Of a stretch of 64,000 nt of DNA, positions 56,483 to 63,542 are shown piece by piece. Origin of the DNA: Coriobacteriaceae bacterium EMTCatB1 (lineage in GTDB: Bacteria > Actinomycetota > Coriobacteriia > Anaerosomatales > Anaerosomataceae); NCBI GenBank assembly GCA_001950395.1, contig BDLO01000001.1, positions 1,277,979 to 1,341,978 of the forward strand, read 5' to 3'. A model generated the notes under the pieces. That model was given only the letters and a program-made list of their open reading frames with translations. It had not been told where the DNA came from and did no database searches. Numbering within the stretch: position 1 is the first letter of the stretch; each line of letters begins with the position of its first letter. The position numbers were made by a program, and so were the translations under genes.

Positions 56483-58510
56483 ATGTACTCGTTCGCACTC
56501 GCGCGCGCGGAGATGAAGCGCGCGCTCACTGACAGGAAAGTGCGCCTCGCGACCCTCGTGATCACGCTCGTGCCGCTTCTGTACGGCGCGCTGTACCTGT
56601 GGGCGTTCTGGGACCCGTACGCCCGCCTCGACCACTTGCCGGTCGCGCTCATCAACGAGGACCGCCCCGCGACGACTGACGACGGCGAGCGGATCTTCGC
56701 TGGGAAGGACATCGCAGACGAGCTGCTCGACCGACGCACCTTCGAGTGGCACGTCGTGTCGAGCGAGGAGGCGCGGCGCGGGCTCGAGAGCGGACGCTAC
56801 TACCTTTCGCTGACGATTCCAGCCGACTTCAGCGCGTCGCTCGCCTCCGCAGACTCGACTCGCCCGACGCCCGCGCAGCTTCAGGTGCGCGCGCACGAGT
56901 CTGCGAACCTGCTTGCCGCGCAGATCGGCGACCGCGTGTTCCAGGAGGTCCGCGCCGCGGCGAGCGCGAGCGCCGCACGGAAGTACGTGGACGCGATGCT
57001 GCTCGGCTTCAGCGACGCACACGGCAAGATCGAGTCCGCCGCGCTCGGTGCACGCGACCTCGCAGAAGGGCTCGAGGACGCGAAACGCGGCGCCCAGAAG
57101 CTCGCCTCCGGCGCTCACGACGCGAGCGTCGGCGCCGCCTCGCTCAGCAGCGGCCTGGGCGAGCTGGACGCTGGCGCGCAGCGCTTGCGAGCGGGAACGA
57201 GCGAGCTGGCCTCCGGGCTGGAGCGCCTCGCAGCAGGTACGCACCAGGCGAGCGCCGGGGCCGCGTCGGTCCGGGACGGCAGCACGGCCGTCGCCGAGGG
57301 CGTCGACCTCGCAGCGCACAAGCTCCAAGATGCCGCAGCTGGCACTGGACAGCTGAAGCAGGCGGCTTCCGGGACGCTCGCCGCGCTGCAGGCGTACCTC
57401 GCCTCGAATCCGGAAGCGGGCTCGGATCCCGCATTCTCCCAGGCGCTCGGCGCCGCCCAGGCGACCGCCGCCGGGGTCGCCTCCCTCGCCGACGGGCTCT
57501 CGCAAGCGACGGGAGACATGAAGGCTCTCGCGGCCGGAGCCGAGCAGCTGCGCGCCGGCGCGACCGATCTCGCGAAGGGCGTCGCTGCCCTCGACGAAGC
57601 CGCTGCGCAGGCGGCTGACGGCGCACGATCGCTGGACGACGGTGCAGCCGCCCTCGAATCCGGCGCCTCGCAGGCGCACGCCGGCGCAGCGCAGCTGTCT
57701 GCTGGCCTCCGAAAGCTGGACGGCGGCACGCACGCGCTCGCCACTGGGCTCGCTCCTGCCGTGAGCGGCTCGGCTGAGCTCGCGGACGGCTTGACGGCCG
57801 GGGCGGACGCGCTGCCGGATCTCGACGAGGACGCTCGCGCCACCAAGGCCGACGTCATGTCCGACCCGGTACGCCTGACCACGAACCGCATCGATCCGGT
57901 CCCCAACTACGGCACCGGCTTCTCGCCGTACTTCATCCCGCTCGCGCTGTGGGTCGGCGCGCTCATGGCCTTCTTCGTCGTGCATCCGCTGCCCGCCCGA
58001 GCGATCGAGGAGCGGCGGCCGTCGCTTGAGGCAACGCTTGCCGGCTACTGGCCGGCTGCGCTCATCGGTATCGCGCAGACGGTGGTGATGCTGGCGGTGC
58101 TGCAGGTCGCGCTCGGCCTGAAGCCCACGAACGCGCTCGCGCTCTATGCGTTCACCGTGCTTTCCGCGCTCACCTTCCTCGCGATCCTGCAGTGGCTGAG
58201 CGCTGCGTTCGGACCGGTCGGCAAGTTCCTTTCCATCGTGCTGCTGATGCTGCAGTTGACCTCGTCCGCCGGGACCTTCCCGCTCGAGACGGTCCCTCCG
58301 TTCTTCCAGGCCATCAATCCATACCTGCCGATGACGTACGTGGTCGCCGGCTTGCGTGAAGCCATTTCAGGAGGCGATATGGCGCGGCTTGCCTCAGACG
58401 CGCGGACGCTCGTCGCCTTCCTGCTCGGGGCGCTCGCGCTCTCGACGATCACGGCCTGGCGAGCACGAACCTGGAGCCCCGAGCGGCTTCGCCCGGCGCT
58501 CGAGCTCTAG
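56483..58510 (+). CDS. yhgE: YhgE/Pip-type membrane protein (ABC-2 superfamily export)
   Basis: A 675-residue YhgE/Pip-family protein. TM1 (LATLVITLVPLLYGALYLWAF) is followed by an external coiled-coil domain of about 420 residues with a repeated GAxxLxxGxxxL pattern (DGARSLDDGAAALESGASQA). Five C-terminal helices (ALWVGALMAFFVVHPL to FLLGALALSTITA) form the membrane domain. In low- and high-GC Gram-positives this family is linked to phage infection (Pip), drug efflux or ESX secretion; the role here is unknown. ATG 56483 follows GGGAGG. It is the first gene of an operator-controlled pair with tetR. Confidence 0.92.
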   Translation: MYSFALARAEMKRALTDRKVRLATLVITLVPLLYGALYLWAFWDPYARLDHLPVALINEDRPATTDDGERIFAGKDIADELLDRRTFEWHVVSSEEARRGLESGRYYLSLTIPADFSASLASADSTRPTPAQLQVRAHESANLLAAQIGDRVFQEVRAAASASAARKYVDAMLLGFSDAHGKIESAALGARDLAEGLEDAKRGAQKLASGAHDASVGAASLSSGLGELDAGAQRLRAGTSELASGLERLAAGTHQASAGAASVRDGSTAVAEGVDLAAHKLQDAAAGTGQLKQAASGTLAALQAYLASNPEAGSDPAFSQALGAAQATAAGVASLADGLSQATGDMKALAAGAEQLRAGATDLAKGVAALDEAAAQAADGARSLDDGAAALESGASQAHAGAAQLSAGLRKLDGGTHALATGLAPAVSGSAELADGLTAGADALPDLDEDARATKADVMSDPVRLTTNRIDPVPNYGTGFSPYFIPLALWVGALMAFFVVHPLPARAIEERRPSLEATLAGYWPAALIGIAQTVVMLAVLQVALGLKPTNALALYAFTVLSALTFLAILQWLSAAFGPVGKFLSIVLLMLQLTSSAGTFPLETVPPFFQAINPYLPMTYVVAGLREAISGGDMARLASDARTLVAFLLGALALSTITAWRARTWSPERLRPALEL

Positions 58511-58518
58511 GAGCGGCT

Positions 58519-58550
58519 GCGGAGCGCGTTCGGCTGCGGGCGCGCTCCGC
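58519..58550 (+). terminator. hairpin between yhgE and tetR
   Basis: GCGGAGCGCG and CGCGCTCCGC form a perfect 10-bp stem with a 12-base loop in the 81-bp gap. A TAGAAT -10-like element (58562-58567) follows, so tetR may have its own start as well as read-through from yhgE. Confidence 0.5.
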
Positions 58551-58591
58551 CCACCGTGCAGTAGAATCGCGGCGGGACGAGAGGAGGCGCC

Positions 58592-59200
58592 GTGGGAGCC
58601 GGTTCGGCCAGCACACGGGAGAAGATGTTCAAGGCAGCGTTGGAGCTCATCGCCGACAAGGGCGTGAGCGCCACCACGGTCGACGAGATCGTCGAGCGCG
58701 CCGGCGTGGCCAAGGGCACCGTCTACTACCACTTCTCGGGCGGCAAGACCGAGCTCATCGAGGCGCTTATCGCGTCCGAGCTGACGCCGCTTGCCGAGCG
58801 GTTGCGCCAAATCGCAGCCGAGGAAGCCTCCCCCGCAAAGCGCATCGCGGAGTTGGTGCGCGCCGAGCTCGCATGGATCCGCGACAACCGCGACTTCGCA
58901 AAGATGCTCGTCACCGAGCTGTGGCGCGAGGAGCGCGCCTGGCGCGACTCCCTCGTGCTGCTGCGGACGAACATCCTCGGATACTTCCGCGACGCGATCG
59001 CCGAAGGCGTCGCTGCGGGCGCGTTCCGCGCCGATCTCGACCCTGACTTCGCCGCGTCGGCCCTGTTCGGGATGACCGTCACAGTCGCGCTCGACTGGCT
59101 GGTGTTCTACCCAAAGCGCCCCCTGGAGTTCGTAGCCGGGCAGATCGACGCCCTCGCGTCTGCCGCGGTCAGGACCGGGGAGCCAACTGCTGGCCGCTAG
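58592..59200 (+). CDS. TetR/AcrR-family transcriptional regulator
   Basis: A 202-residue regulator with an N-terminal DNA-binding domain (MFKAALELIADKGVSATTVDEIVERAGVAKGTVYYHFSGG) and a C-terminal ligand domain. It starts at GTG 58592 with GAGGAGG. By position and by the palindrome at 56437 it most likely represses yhgE. Its stop interlocks with the dusB stop through a shared CTAG. Confidence 0.92.
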   Translation: MGAGSASTREKMFKAALELIADKGVSATTVDEIVERAGVAKGTVYYHFSGGKTELIEALIASELTPLAERLRQIAAEEASPAKRIAELVRAELAWIRDNRDFAKMLVTELWREERAWRDSLVLLRTNILGYFRDAIAEGVAAGAFRADLDPDFAASALFGMTVTVALDWLVFYPKRPLEFVAGQIDALASAAVRTGEPTAGR

Positions 59201-60195
59201 CTCTTCTCGGCGATCCACGCTCGGTACTCGTCCAAGAGCGCCACGAGCTCCGCGTGGCTGCGCGCATGATTGACGAGCTCGCGGAAGCGGGCCGCCCCCG
59301 GCATCTCGTGCACGTACCACGCCACGTGCTTGCGCATGCGCGTGAAGGCCCGCTCGCCCGCGAACGCCACGAGCGCCTCGGCATGCTCGCGAGCGACGTC
59401 GATGCGCTCGAGCCAGCTCGGCTTGGGAAGCCGCTCACCGCGCTCGATGAGGGCGCGGGCCTGCGCGAAGATCCACGGGTTGCCCTGCGCGCCGCGCGCG
59501 ATCATGACGGCATCGACGCCCGTCTGCTCCAGCATCCGCTTGGCGTCATCTGCGCTGAAGACGTCGCCTGACCCGATGACCGGCACCCGCACCGCCGACT
59601 TGACAGCCACGATGACGCACCAGTCCGCGCGCCCCGAGTAGAACTGCTCGCGGGTGCGCCCGTGCACCGCGAGCGCACACGCGCCCGCCTCCTCGAGCGC
59701 GAGCGCGAACTCGACGGCGTTCACCTCGTCCGCGGACCAACCAGCCCGGAACTTCGCGGTCACCGGCGCATCCACGCGCTCAGCTATGGCGCGCACGACG
59801 GTCGCAGCCCGCTCAGGATCGCGCATGAGCGCGCACCCCTCGCCCTTGCGCACCACCTTCGCGACCGGACATCCCATGTTCACGTCGAGAAACGCGATCC
59901 GCCCCGCGTACCGCTCGTACAGCCGCGCTGCCTGCTCCGCCATCATCTGCGGGTCAGCACCGAACAACTGGATGGCGACCGGCACCTCTTCAGGCGCAAA
60001 CGACAGGAGGGCACGAGCTGCCGCCGCACCCGGGTTGTAGTGCAGTCCCTTCGCGCTCACCATCTCGGTGTAGGTGAGACCGGCGCCCATGCGCTTGCAA
60101 ATCGCGCGGAACGGCGCATCCGTGACTCCGGCCATCGGAGCCAAGATGACGAGTGCGGAGCGCAGGAGCGGAGCAAGATCGCGGCGCGGTTGCAT
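59197..60195 (-). CDS. dusB: tRNA-dihydrouridine synthase B
   Basis: A 332-residue FMN enzyme that reduces uridines in tRNA. It has the FMN start VILAPMAGVTDAPFRAI, catalytic Cys region DVNMGCPVAKVVRKGEGCALM, VHGRTREQFYSG and the FMN phosphate loop IGSGDVFSADDAKRM. The track adds 66 N-terminal residues that read in frame through an Rhs fragment (YAYDPWGNPT); these are not part of DusB. The preferred ATG is 60195, though no clear ribosome site precedes it. Confidence 0.93.
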   Translation of the reverse strand: MQPRRDLAPLLRSALVILAPMAGVTDAPFRAICKRMGAGLTYTEMVSAKGLHYNPGAAAARALLSFAPEEVPVAIQLFGADPQMMAEQAARLYERYAGRIAFLDVNMGCPVAKVVRKGEGCALMRDPERAATVVRAIAERVDAPVTAKFRAGWSADEVNAVEFALALEEAGACALAVHGRTREQFYSGRADWCVIVAVKSAVRVPVIGSGDVFSADDAKRMLEQTGVDAVMIARGAQGNPWIFAQARALIERGERLPKPSWLERIDVAREHAEALVAFAGERAFTRMRKHVAWYVHEMPGAARFRELVNHARSHAELVALLDEYRAWIAEKS

Positions 60196-60228
60196 GCGAC
60201 GATGATAGCGGGTCGACGGGGCGATGGC

Positions 60229-60283
60229 GGCCGTGCCGGTCACGAGCGTGGGGTTGCCCCAGGGGTCGTAGGCGTAGGTGGCG
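60229..60283 (-). repeat. 55-bp Rhs core stub (copy C)
   Basis: This stretch matches copy B (61937-61991) at 54 of 55 positions. It encodes the Rhs fragment TATYAYDPWGNPTLVTG in the same frame as dusB, then breaks off 33 bp before the dusB ATG. No tip or immunity gene follows it. It marks the eroded end of an Rhs cassette and the join between the array and dusB. Confidence 0.9.
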
Positions 60284-60373
60284 GTGACTTCAGGGCCTTC
60301 TCCCTGCCTTCTGTCTGCTCTGATGAGCATACAGTGCGGCGACGGCGCCCGAGACAAGAGCCGATCGAACCAG

Positions 60374-60496
60374 ATGAGGTACGGGTTCATCAATCAGGAG
60401 AGAGCACACCATGCAGTCTCCCGGCTCACCCGCGCGCTCGGTGTGACGCGCGCAGCCTACCACGCGTACAAGCGGCGCGGTCCGAGTGCACGCAGG
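60374..60496 (+). mobile_element. IS3-family OrfB transposase fragment
   Basis: The 41-residue read MRYGFINQERAHHAVSRLTRALGVTRAAYHAYKRRGPSAR is the typical N-terminus of IS3-family OrfB (helix-turn-helix-like lead, SRLTRxLGVTRxxYxxWxRRxPS). Similarity ends at the RRGPSAR point, where the DNA becomes the 3' end of the convergent membrane gene. No DDE core, OrfA or inverted repeats are visible, so this is a relic. A 90-bp spacer of no recognised content separates it from the Rhs stub at 60229-60283. Confidence 0.72.
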
Positions 60497-61048
60497 CTAG
60501 CGCCGATCGACCTGGGGTTTGAATGCACCCGACCTGAAGAGCACCACAACCATCCAGCCAGCCGACGCAAAGAAACAAGTGATGAGCGCAACACCCAGCA
60601 ACATGAAGGCATCACTCGGCTTCTTAGTGTTGAGCAACATGATCGCCCAGACGCCGAGCAGGATGCCCATGACCAGCGCAGCAGTCTCCGCGACAAGTAT
60701 GCGCGGCATGTGGCCGGTCCCGTCCATAGGCTCCAATGCGATTCCATCTGCCAGGTCGGCGCATCCACGTCGGCGCAATTCTGCAACTGCTGCGTCGAGC
60801 GACCTCTGTGTTTTGATGGCACGACTCACGAATACAATCGCAATCACCCCAATGGACACCATGCCTGCTAGGGAAACCGCCTTCAGCAGTATTGGCGATG
60901 GCAAACCGACCATCGCACCCAGAATGAGCGCCGCCAACAGCAAGACCCTTAGCAGGCGGACGGCCTTCGTCCTCGTCTCGACGTAACCGGACAGGACATC
61001 GAGAAGTCGATCATTCGTAAGGGCCTGCAAGTCCTGACTGCTTCCCAT
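60497..61048 (-). CDS. four-helix membrane protein paired with Rhs tip B (candidate immunity)
   Basis: A 183-residue integral membrane protein: TM1-TM2 at about 29-70 (LLRVLLLAALILGAMVGL, AGMVSIGVIAIVFVS) and TM3-TM4 at about 118-165 (ETAALVMGILLGVWAIML, GVALITCFFASAGWMVVVL), with a charged loop between. No family is recognised. ATG 61048 has GGAGGGAG upstream and begins 51 bp after Rhs tip B, in the position of an Rhs immunity gene. A membrane protein is the expected immunity type for a membrane-acting tip. This is inference. Confidence 0.68.
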   Translation of the reverse strand: MGSSQDLQALTNDRLLDVLSGYVETRTKAVRLLRVLLLAALILGAMVGLPSPILLKAVSLAGMVSIGVIAIVFVSRAIKTQRSLDAAVAELRRRGCADLADGIALEPMDGTGHMPRILVAETAALVMGILLGVWAIMLLNTKKPSDAFMLLGVALITCFFASAGWMVVVLFRSGAFKPQVDRR

Positions 61049-61099
61049 TTAGACTCCCTCCGCTGGATACTCCGGTCCACGTGTTAGACATGATCTGGT

Positions 61100-61951
61100 T
61101 CAACTGCCCCAACGACTAGCAGCACCAGCAACCGACACCGCGGCGCCCACTACGGCGACGGACACGCTCTGCATGGCAACTGCAGTCGCCACCCCGGATG
61201 GCATGGTGAAGGCCCCGATACCGCACAAAGCCAGGCCGGTCCAGCCGAGTCCAAGCCCTACATCACGCTCGCCCTTGGAACACCAGCCTTTCTTGTACGA
61301 GTACTCGGTCACCGCCATCCCAACCGTTGAGGCGGTGGCACCAATAATGGCCGGGACGAGAAGCGCGGCACCGCCGGTGCCTGCTATAGCCAGCCCAACA
61401 CAGGTGACACCGATGGCAATGCCGGCCACGTTGGCTGCGATAGCCAGCCCATTCACTACTCCGGCGGCTAGTGCGTCGCCATCGCGATCTTCGCCCGGCG
61501 GCGCTCCATTGGCACCTCTGTTCGCGCCGTAGAACGCATCCATCGCCACTGCATTCAATGATCTTGCAGCGCTGGCACGACGCTCCGCCATCATCTTGAC
61601 CCATTCGGCGAAATGGTTCTTCGCACGCGCCAGCCACTTGCCTCTGTCACGCCTCGAATGCGTCGCATTATGAATGTCCAGTTCGTACCTGTCGACGTGG
61701 TTGTCGTCGTCCCAAAGCGTGATCGCCCCGCTCGGGTCACTCGCCCCCACCGGGTCGTCCCCGCAGTACGCATACGCGTTCAGGCTGCCCGGGTCCCCGG
61801 CGCTCGGGGGCGCGGGGTCGGGCGAGAGGAAGCGCGCGGTCGCCGGGTCGTAGTAGCGGGCGGGCAGGTAGTACAGGCCGGTCTCGGTGTCGAGGTAGTA
61901 CGCGCGATAGCGGAGCGGGTTCCTCGCGGCAATCGGGGCCGTGCCGGTCAC
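61100..61951 (-). CDS. Rhs core C-terminus with hydrophobic tip B (orphan cassette)
   Basis: A 283-residue Rhs-type ORF beginning at GTG 61951 in the middle of the Rhs domain. The Rhs-core end is complete: RYRAYYLDTETGLYYLPARY, ARFLSPDP, NAYAYCGDDPVGASDPSG. After the DPSG boundary about 200 residues of unique tip follow (ITLWDDDNHVDRYELDIHNATH, then Gly/Ala-rich segments such as AIAANVAGIAIGVTCVGLAIAG). In frame, Rhs sequence extends upstream to about 62010 (HTDSSGAAVATYAYDPWGNP) but without any ATG, GTG or TTG, so the cassette lacks a natural start for a whole Rhs protein. It is probably a silent tip donor or degenerate copy. Confidence 0.75.
   Translation of the reverse strand: MTGTAPIAARNPLRYRAYYLDTETGLYYLPARYYDPATARFLSPDPAPPSAGDPGSLNAYAYCGDDPVGASDPSGAITLWDDDNHVDRYELDIHNATHSRRDRGKWLARAKNHFAEWVKMMAERRASAARSLNAVAMDAFYGANRGANGAPPGEDRDGDALAAGVVNGLAIAANVAGIAIGVTCVGLAIAGTGGAALLVPAIIGATASTVGMAVTEYSYKKGWCSKGERDVGLGLGWTGLALCGIGAFTMPSGVATAVAMQSVSVAVVGAAVSVAGAASRWGS
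61720..61946 (-). repeat. 227-bp Rhs core repeat, copy B
   Basis: It matches 63174-63400 (copy A) with about seven mismatches and no gaps (offset 1454). It encodes the last 70 or so residues of the Rhs core up to DPSG. Such a long identical stretch could support recombination between cassettes. Confidence 0.93.
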
Positions 61952-62066
61952 GATCGTGGGGTTGCCCCAGGGGTCGTAGGCGTAGGTGGCGACGGCGGCG
62001 CCTGAGGAGTCGGTGTGAAGCGCGCAGCGACAAGCGCTGCAGGTGCGCCCAGCAGCGCATCGCGAC

Positions 62067-62483
62067 CTAAGGCCTTGGAGCGCCGTCCGATTCCTTCGGA
62101 TTGCTGGCGTTGTCTGACCCTAGGGATGACGAATCATCTGCAGAACTCTGGATGTTGCTCACACCGCCTGTCAACGCACGTATCGTGCCGAGGTACACGC
62201 CCTCGAGCAAGAACGCACCAACCACGATGCAGATCGCACCAACGGTGACGTAGACCGCGGCTCTCGGTAACGGAACCTGGAAGCCCCACATGTAGTAGGC
62301 CATGAACAGGACGGCGACAGGAAGCACCCACTTTGTCGTCGCGAGCGGCCTTTCGGCTCTCCTGCGCGAGCGAACACCCATGATAGACACGTACGCGAGC
62401 AGGAGCGCCACCGGCACCCATCCGAACGACCAGAGCACCACCTCCGGCCTCATTAGCCACTCTCGAATCATCACAGGTTCCAT
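62067..62483 (-). CDS. three-helix membrane protein paired with Rhs tip A (candidate immunity)
   Basis: A 138-residue protein with three membrane helices (VVLWSFGWVPVALLLAYVSIM, WVLPVAVLFMAYYMWGFQV, YVTVGAICIVVGAFLLEG) and an Asn/Ser/Asp-rich C-terminal tail. Its AGGAGG overlaps the tip A stop codon and the ATG (62483) is 10 nt later, so toxin and partner are coupled. The family is unknown. The immunity role is inferred from position. Confidence 0.7.
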   Translation of the reverse strand: MEPVMIREWLMRPEVVLWSFGWVPVALLLAYVSIMGVRSRRRAERPLATTKWVLPVAVLFMAYYMWGFQVPLPRAAVYVTVGAICIVVGAFLLEGVYLGTIRALTGGVSNIQSSADDSSSLGSDNASNPKESDGAPRP

Positions 62484-62493
62484 CGCAATCCTC

Positions 62494-63513
62494 CTAGTAG
62501 CTCGTCCATTCTACGGCAGCCACGCCCCATGCACAGCCCATGCCGAGCAGGCCTGCGCCCGGCCCCATACTCGATGATGCAAGCCCGATAAACCCAGAAC
62601 CCATCGAAGCCGCAAATGCTGCTCCATTCGCACGAGGGTCACTCGCATCGATTTCGCCAAGACGGACTCGATAATCTGTGACGGCTGAATAGGCAACACC
62701 AGCGGCGATGCTGAGCACTCCCGCGAAGATCGATACGGCCGTCGCGTTGGCGGCAACCGCAGCTGCAGAACCGGGGATGATCGCGCCACCTCCAGTAGCG
62801 GCTGCTGGCGAAGTCACTGCGGCAGCGGTGCCAGCCGCCAACGCGACCGTGCCCGCCACGGCGGAAACCGTCGTTGCCATAGCGGACAGGCCCGCCAGCC
62901 CCCCGGCCAGCACGTTGAGGGCCCCTCCGTTTGGCGCCGCCTGTTCACCTGCAGCAATCCCATCGAAGAACGCCTTATCCCTCCCGTCGAGCTGCCCTTG
63001 CATCGCCGCCTCTCGCGCCTGGTGCAGACCGCGAGTCCTGGCCGAGGCGATGTACGCCCGCTGCGCCATCCGGCGGCGGTAGTTGATGTTGTGACGCAGC
63101 CGATAAGACGCGGCCTCGGCTACCCTCCGGTTGCCGGTGTAGTAGTGGCGCCAGGACTCGGCCTCTATGTCGCTGATCGCTCCGCTCGGATCGGTCGCCC
63201 CCACCGGGTCGTCCCCGCAGTACGCGTACGCGTTCAGGCTGCCCGGGTCCCCGGCGCTCGGGGGCGCGGGGTCGGGCGAGAGGAAGCGCGCGGTCGCCGG
63301 GTCGTAGTAGCGGGCGGGCAGGTAGTACAGGCCGGTCTCGGCGTCGAGGTAGTGCGCGCGATAGCGGAGCGGGTTCCTCGCGGCAATCGGGGCCGTGCCG
63401 TCGGAGTCGAGCGCGAGGGCGAGATCGACACACATGTGAGGGACAAGCCGCTCGCCGTGCCAAAGCTGCGTGACGGCAGACGCGTCGCGAAGACCGCCTG
63501 TGCCGACATCCAT
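62494..63513 (-). CDS. Rhs core C-terminus with hydrophobic tip A (orphan cassette)
   Basis: A 339-residue ORF from ATG 63513. The first 38 residues have no Rhs similarity. The Rhs core end follows (RYRAHYLDAETGLYYLPARY, NAYAYCGDDPVGATDPSG), then about 225 residues of unique tip: an amphipathic Arg/Tyr-rich part (ESWRHYYTGNRRVAEAASY) and long Ala/Gly/Val segments (LAGLSAMATTVSAVAGTVAL, ATAVSIFAGVLSIAAGVAYS). The tip has no recognised toxin motif. The hydrophobic segments suggest membrane insertion. No YD-repeat shell is upstream: rtcB begins 30 bp away. A start upstream of 63513 cannot be excluded. Confidence 0.75.
   Translation of the reverse strand: MDVGTGGLRDASAVTQLWHGERLVPHMCVDLALALDSDGTAPIAARNPLRYRAHYLDAETGLYYLPARYYDPATARFLSPDPAPPSAGDPGSLNAYAYCGDDPVGATDPSGAISDIEAESWRHYYTGNRRVAEAASYRLRHNINYRRRMAQRAYIASARTRGLHQAREAAMQGQLDGRDKAFFDGIAAGEQAAPNGGALNVLAGGLAGLSAMATTVSAVAGTVALAAGTAAAVTSPAAATGGGAIIPGSAAAVAANATAVSIFAGVLSIAAGVAYSAVTDYRVRLGEIDASDPRANGAAFAASMGSGFIGLASSSMGPGAGLLGMGCAWGVAAVEWTSY
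63174..63400 (-). repeat. 227-bp Rhs core repeat, copy A
   Basis: Direct repeat of 61720-61946 (about 97% identity by eye, seven mismatches). It carries the same Rhs-core end and marks the shared part of the two cassettes, while the sequence on either side is unrelated. Confidence 0.93.
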
Positions 63514-63542
63514 ACAGCCGGACTCTGCCGCCGCCTCCCGCC

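Noticed and set aside
57061-57840. Tandem DNA repeats in yhgE
   Set aside because: The periodicity is at the protein level (GAxxLxxG coiled-coil heptads/undecads). The DNA is not an exact tandem repeat.
56441-57985. A 514-aa minus-strand ORF opposite yhgE
   Set aside because: It is the antisense of the repeated coiled-coil region, and its repetitiveness mirrors that region.
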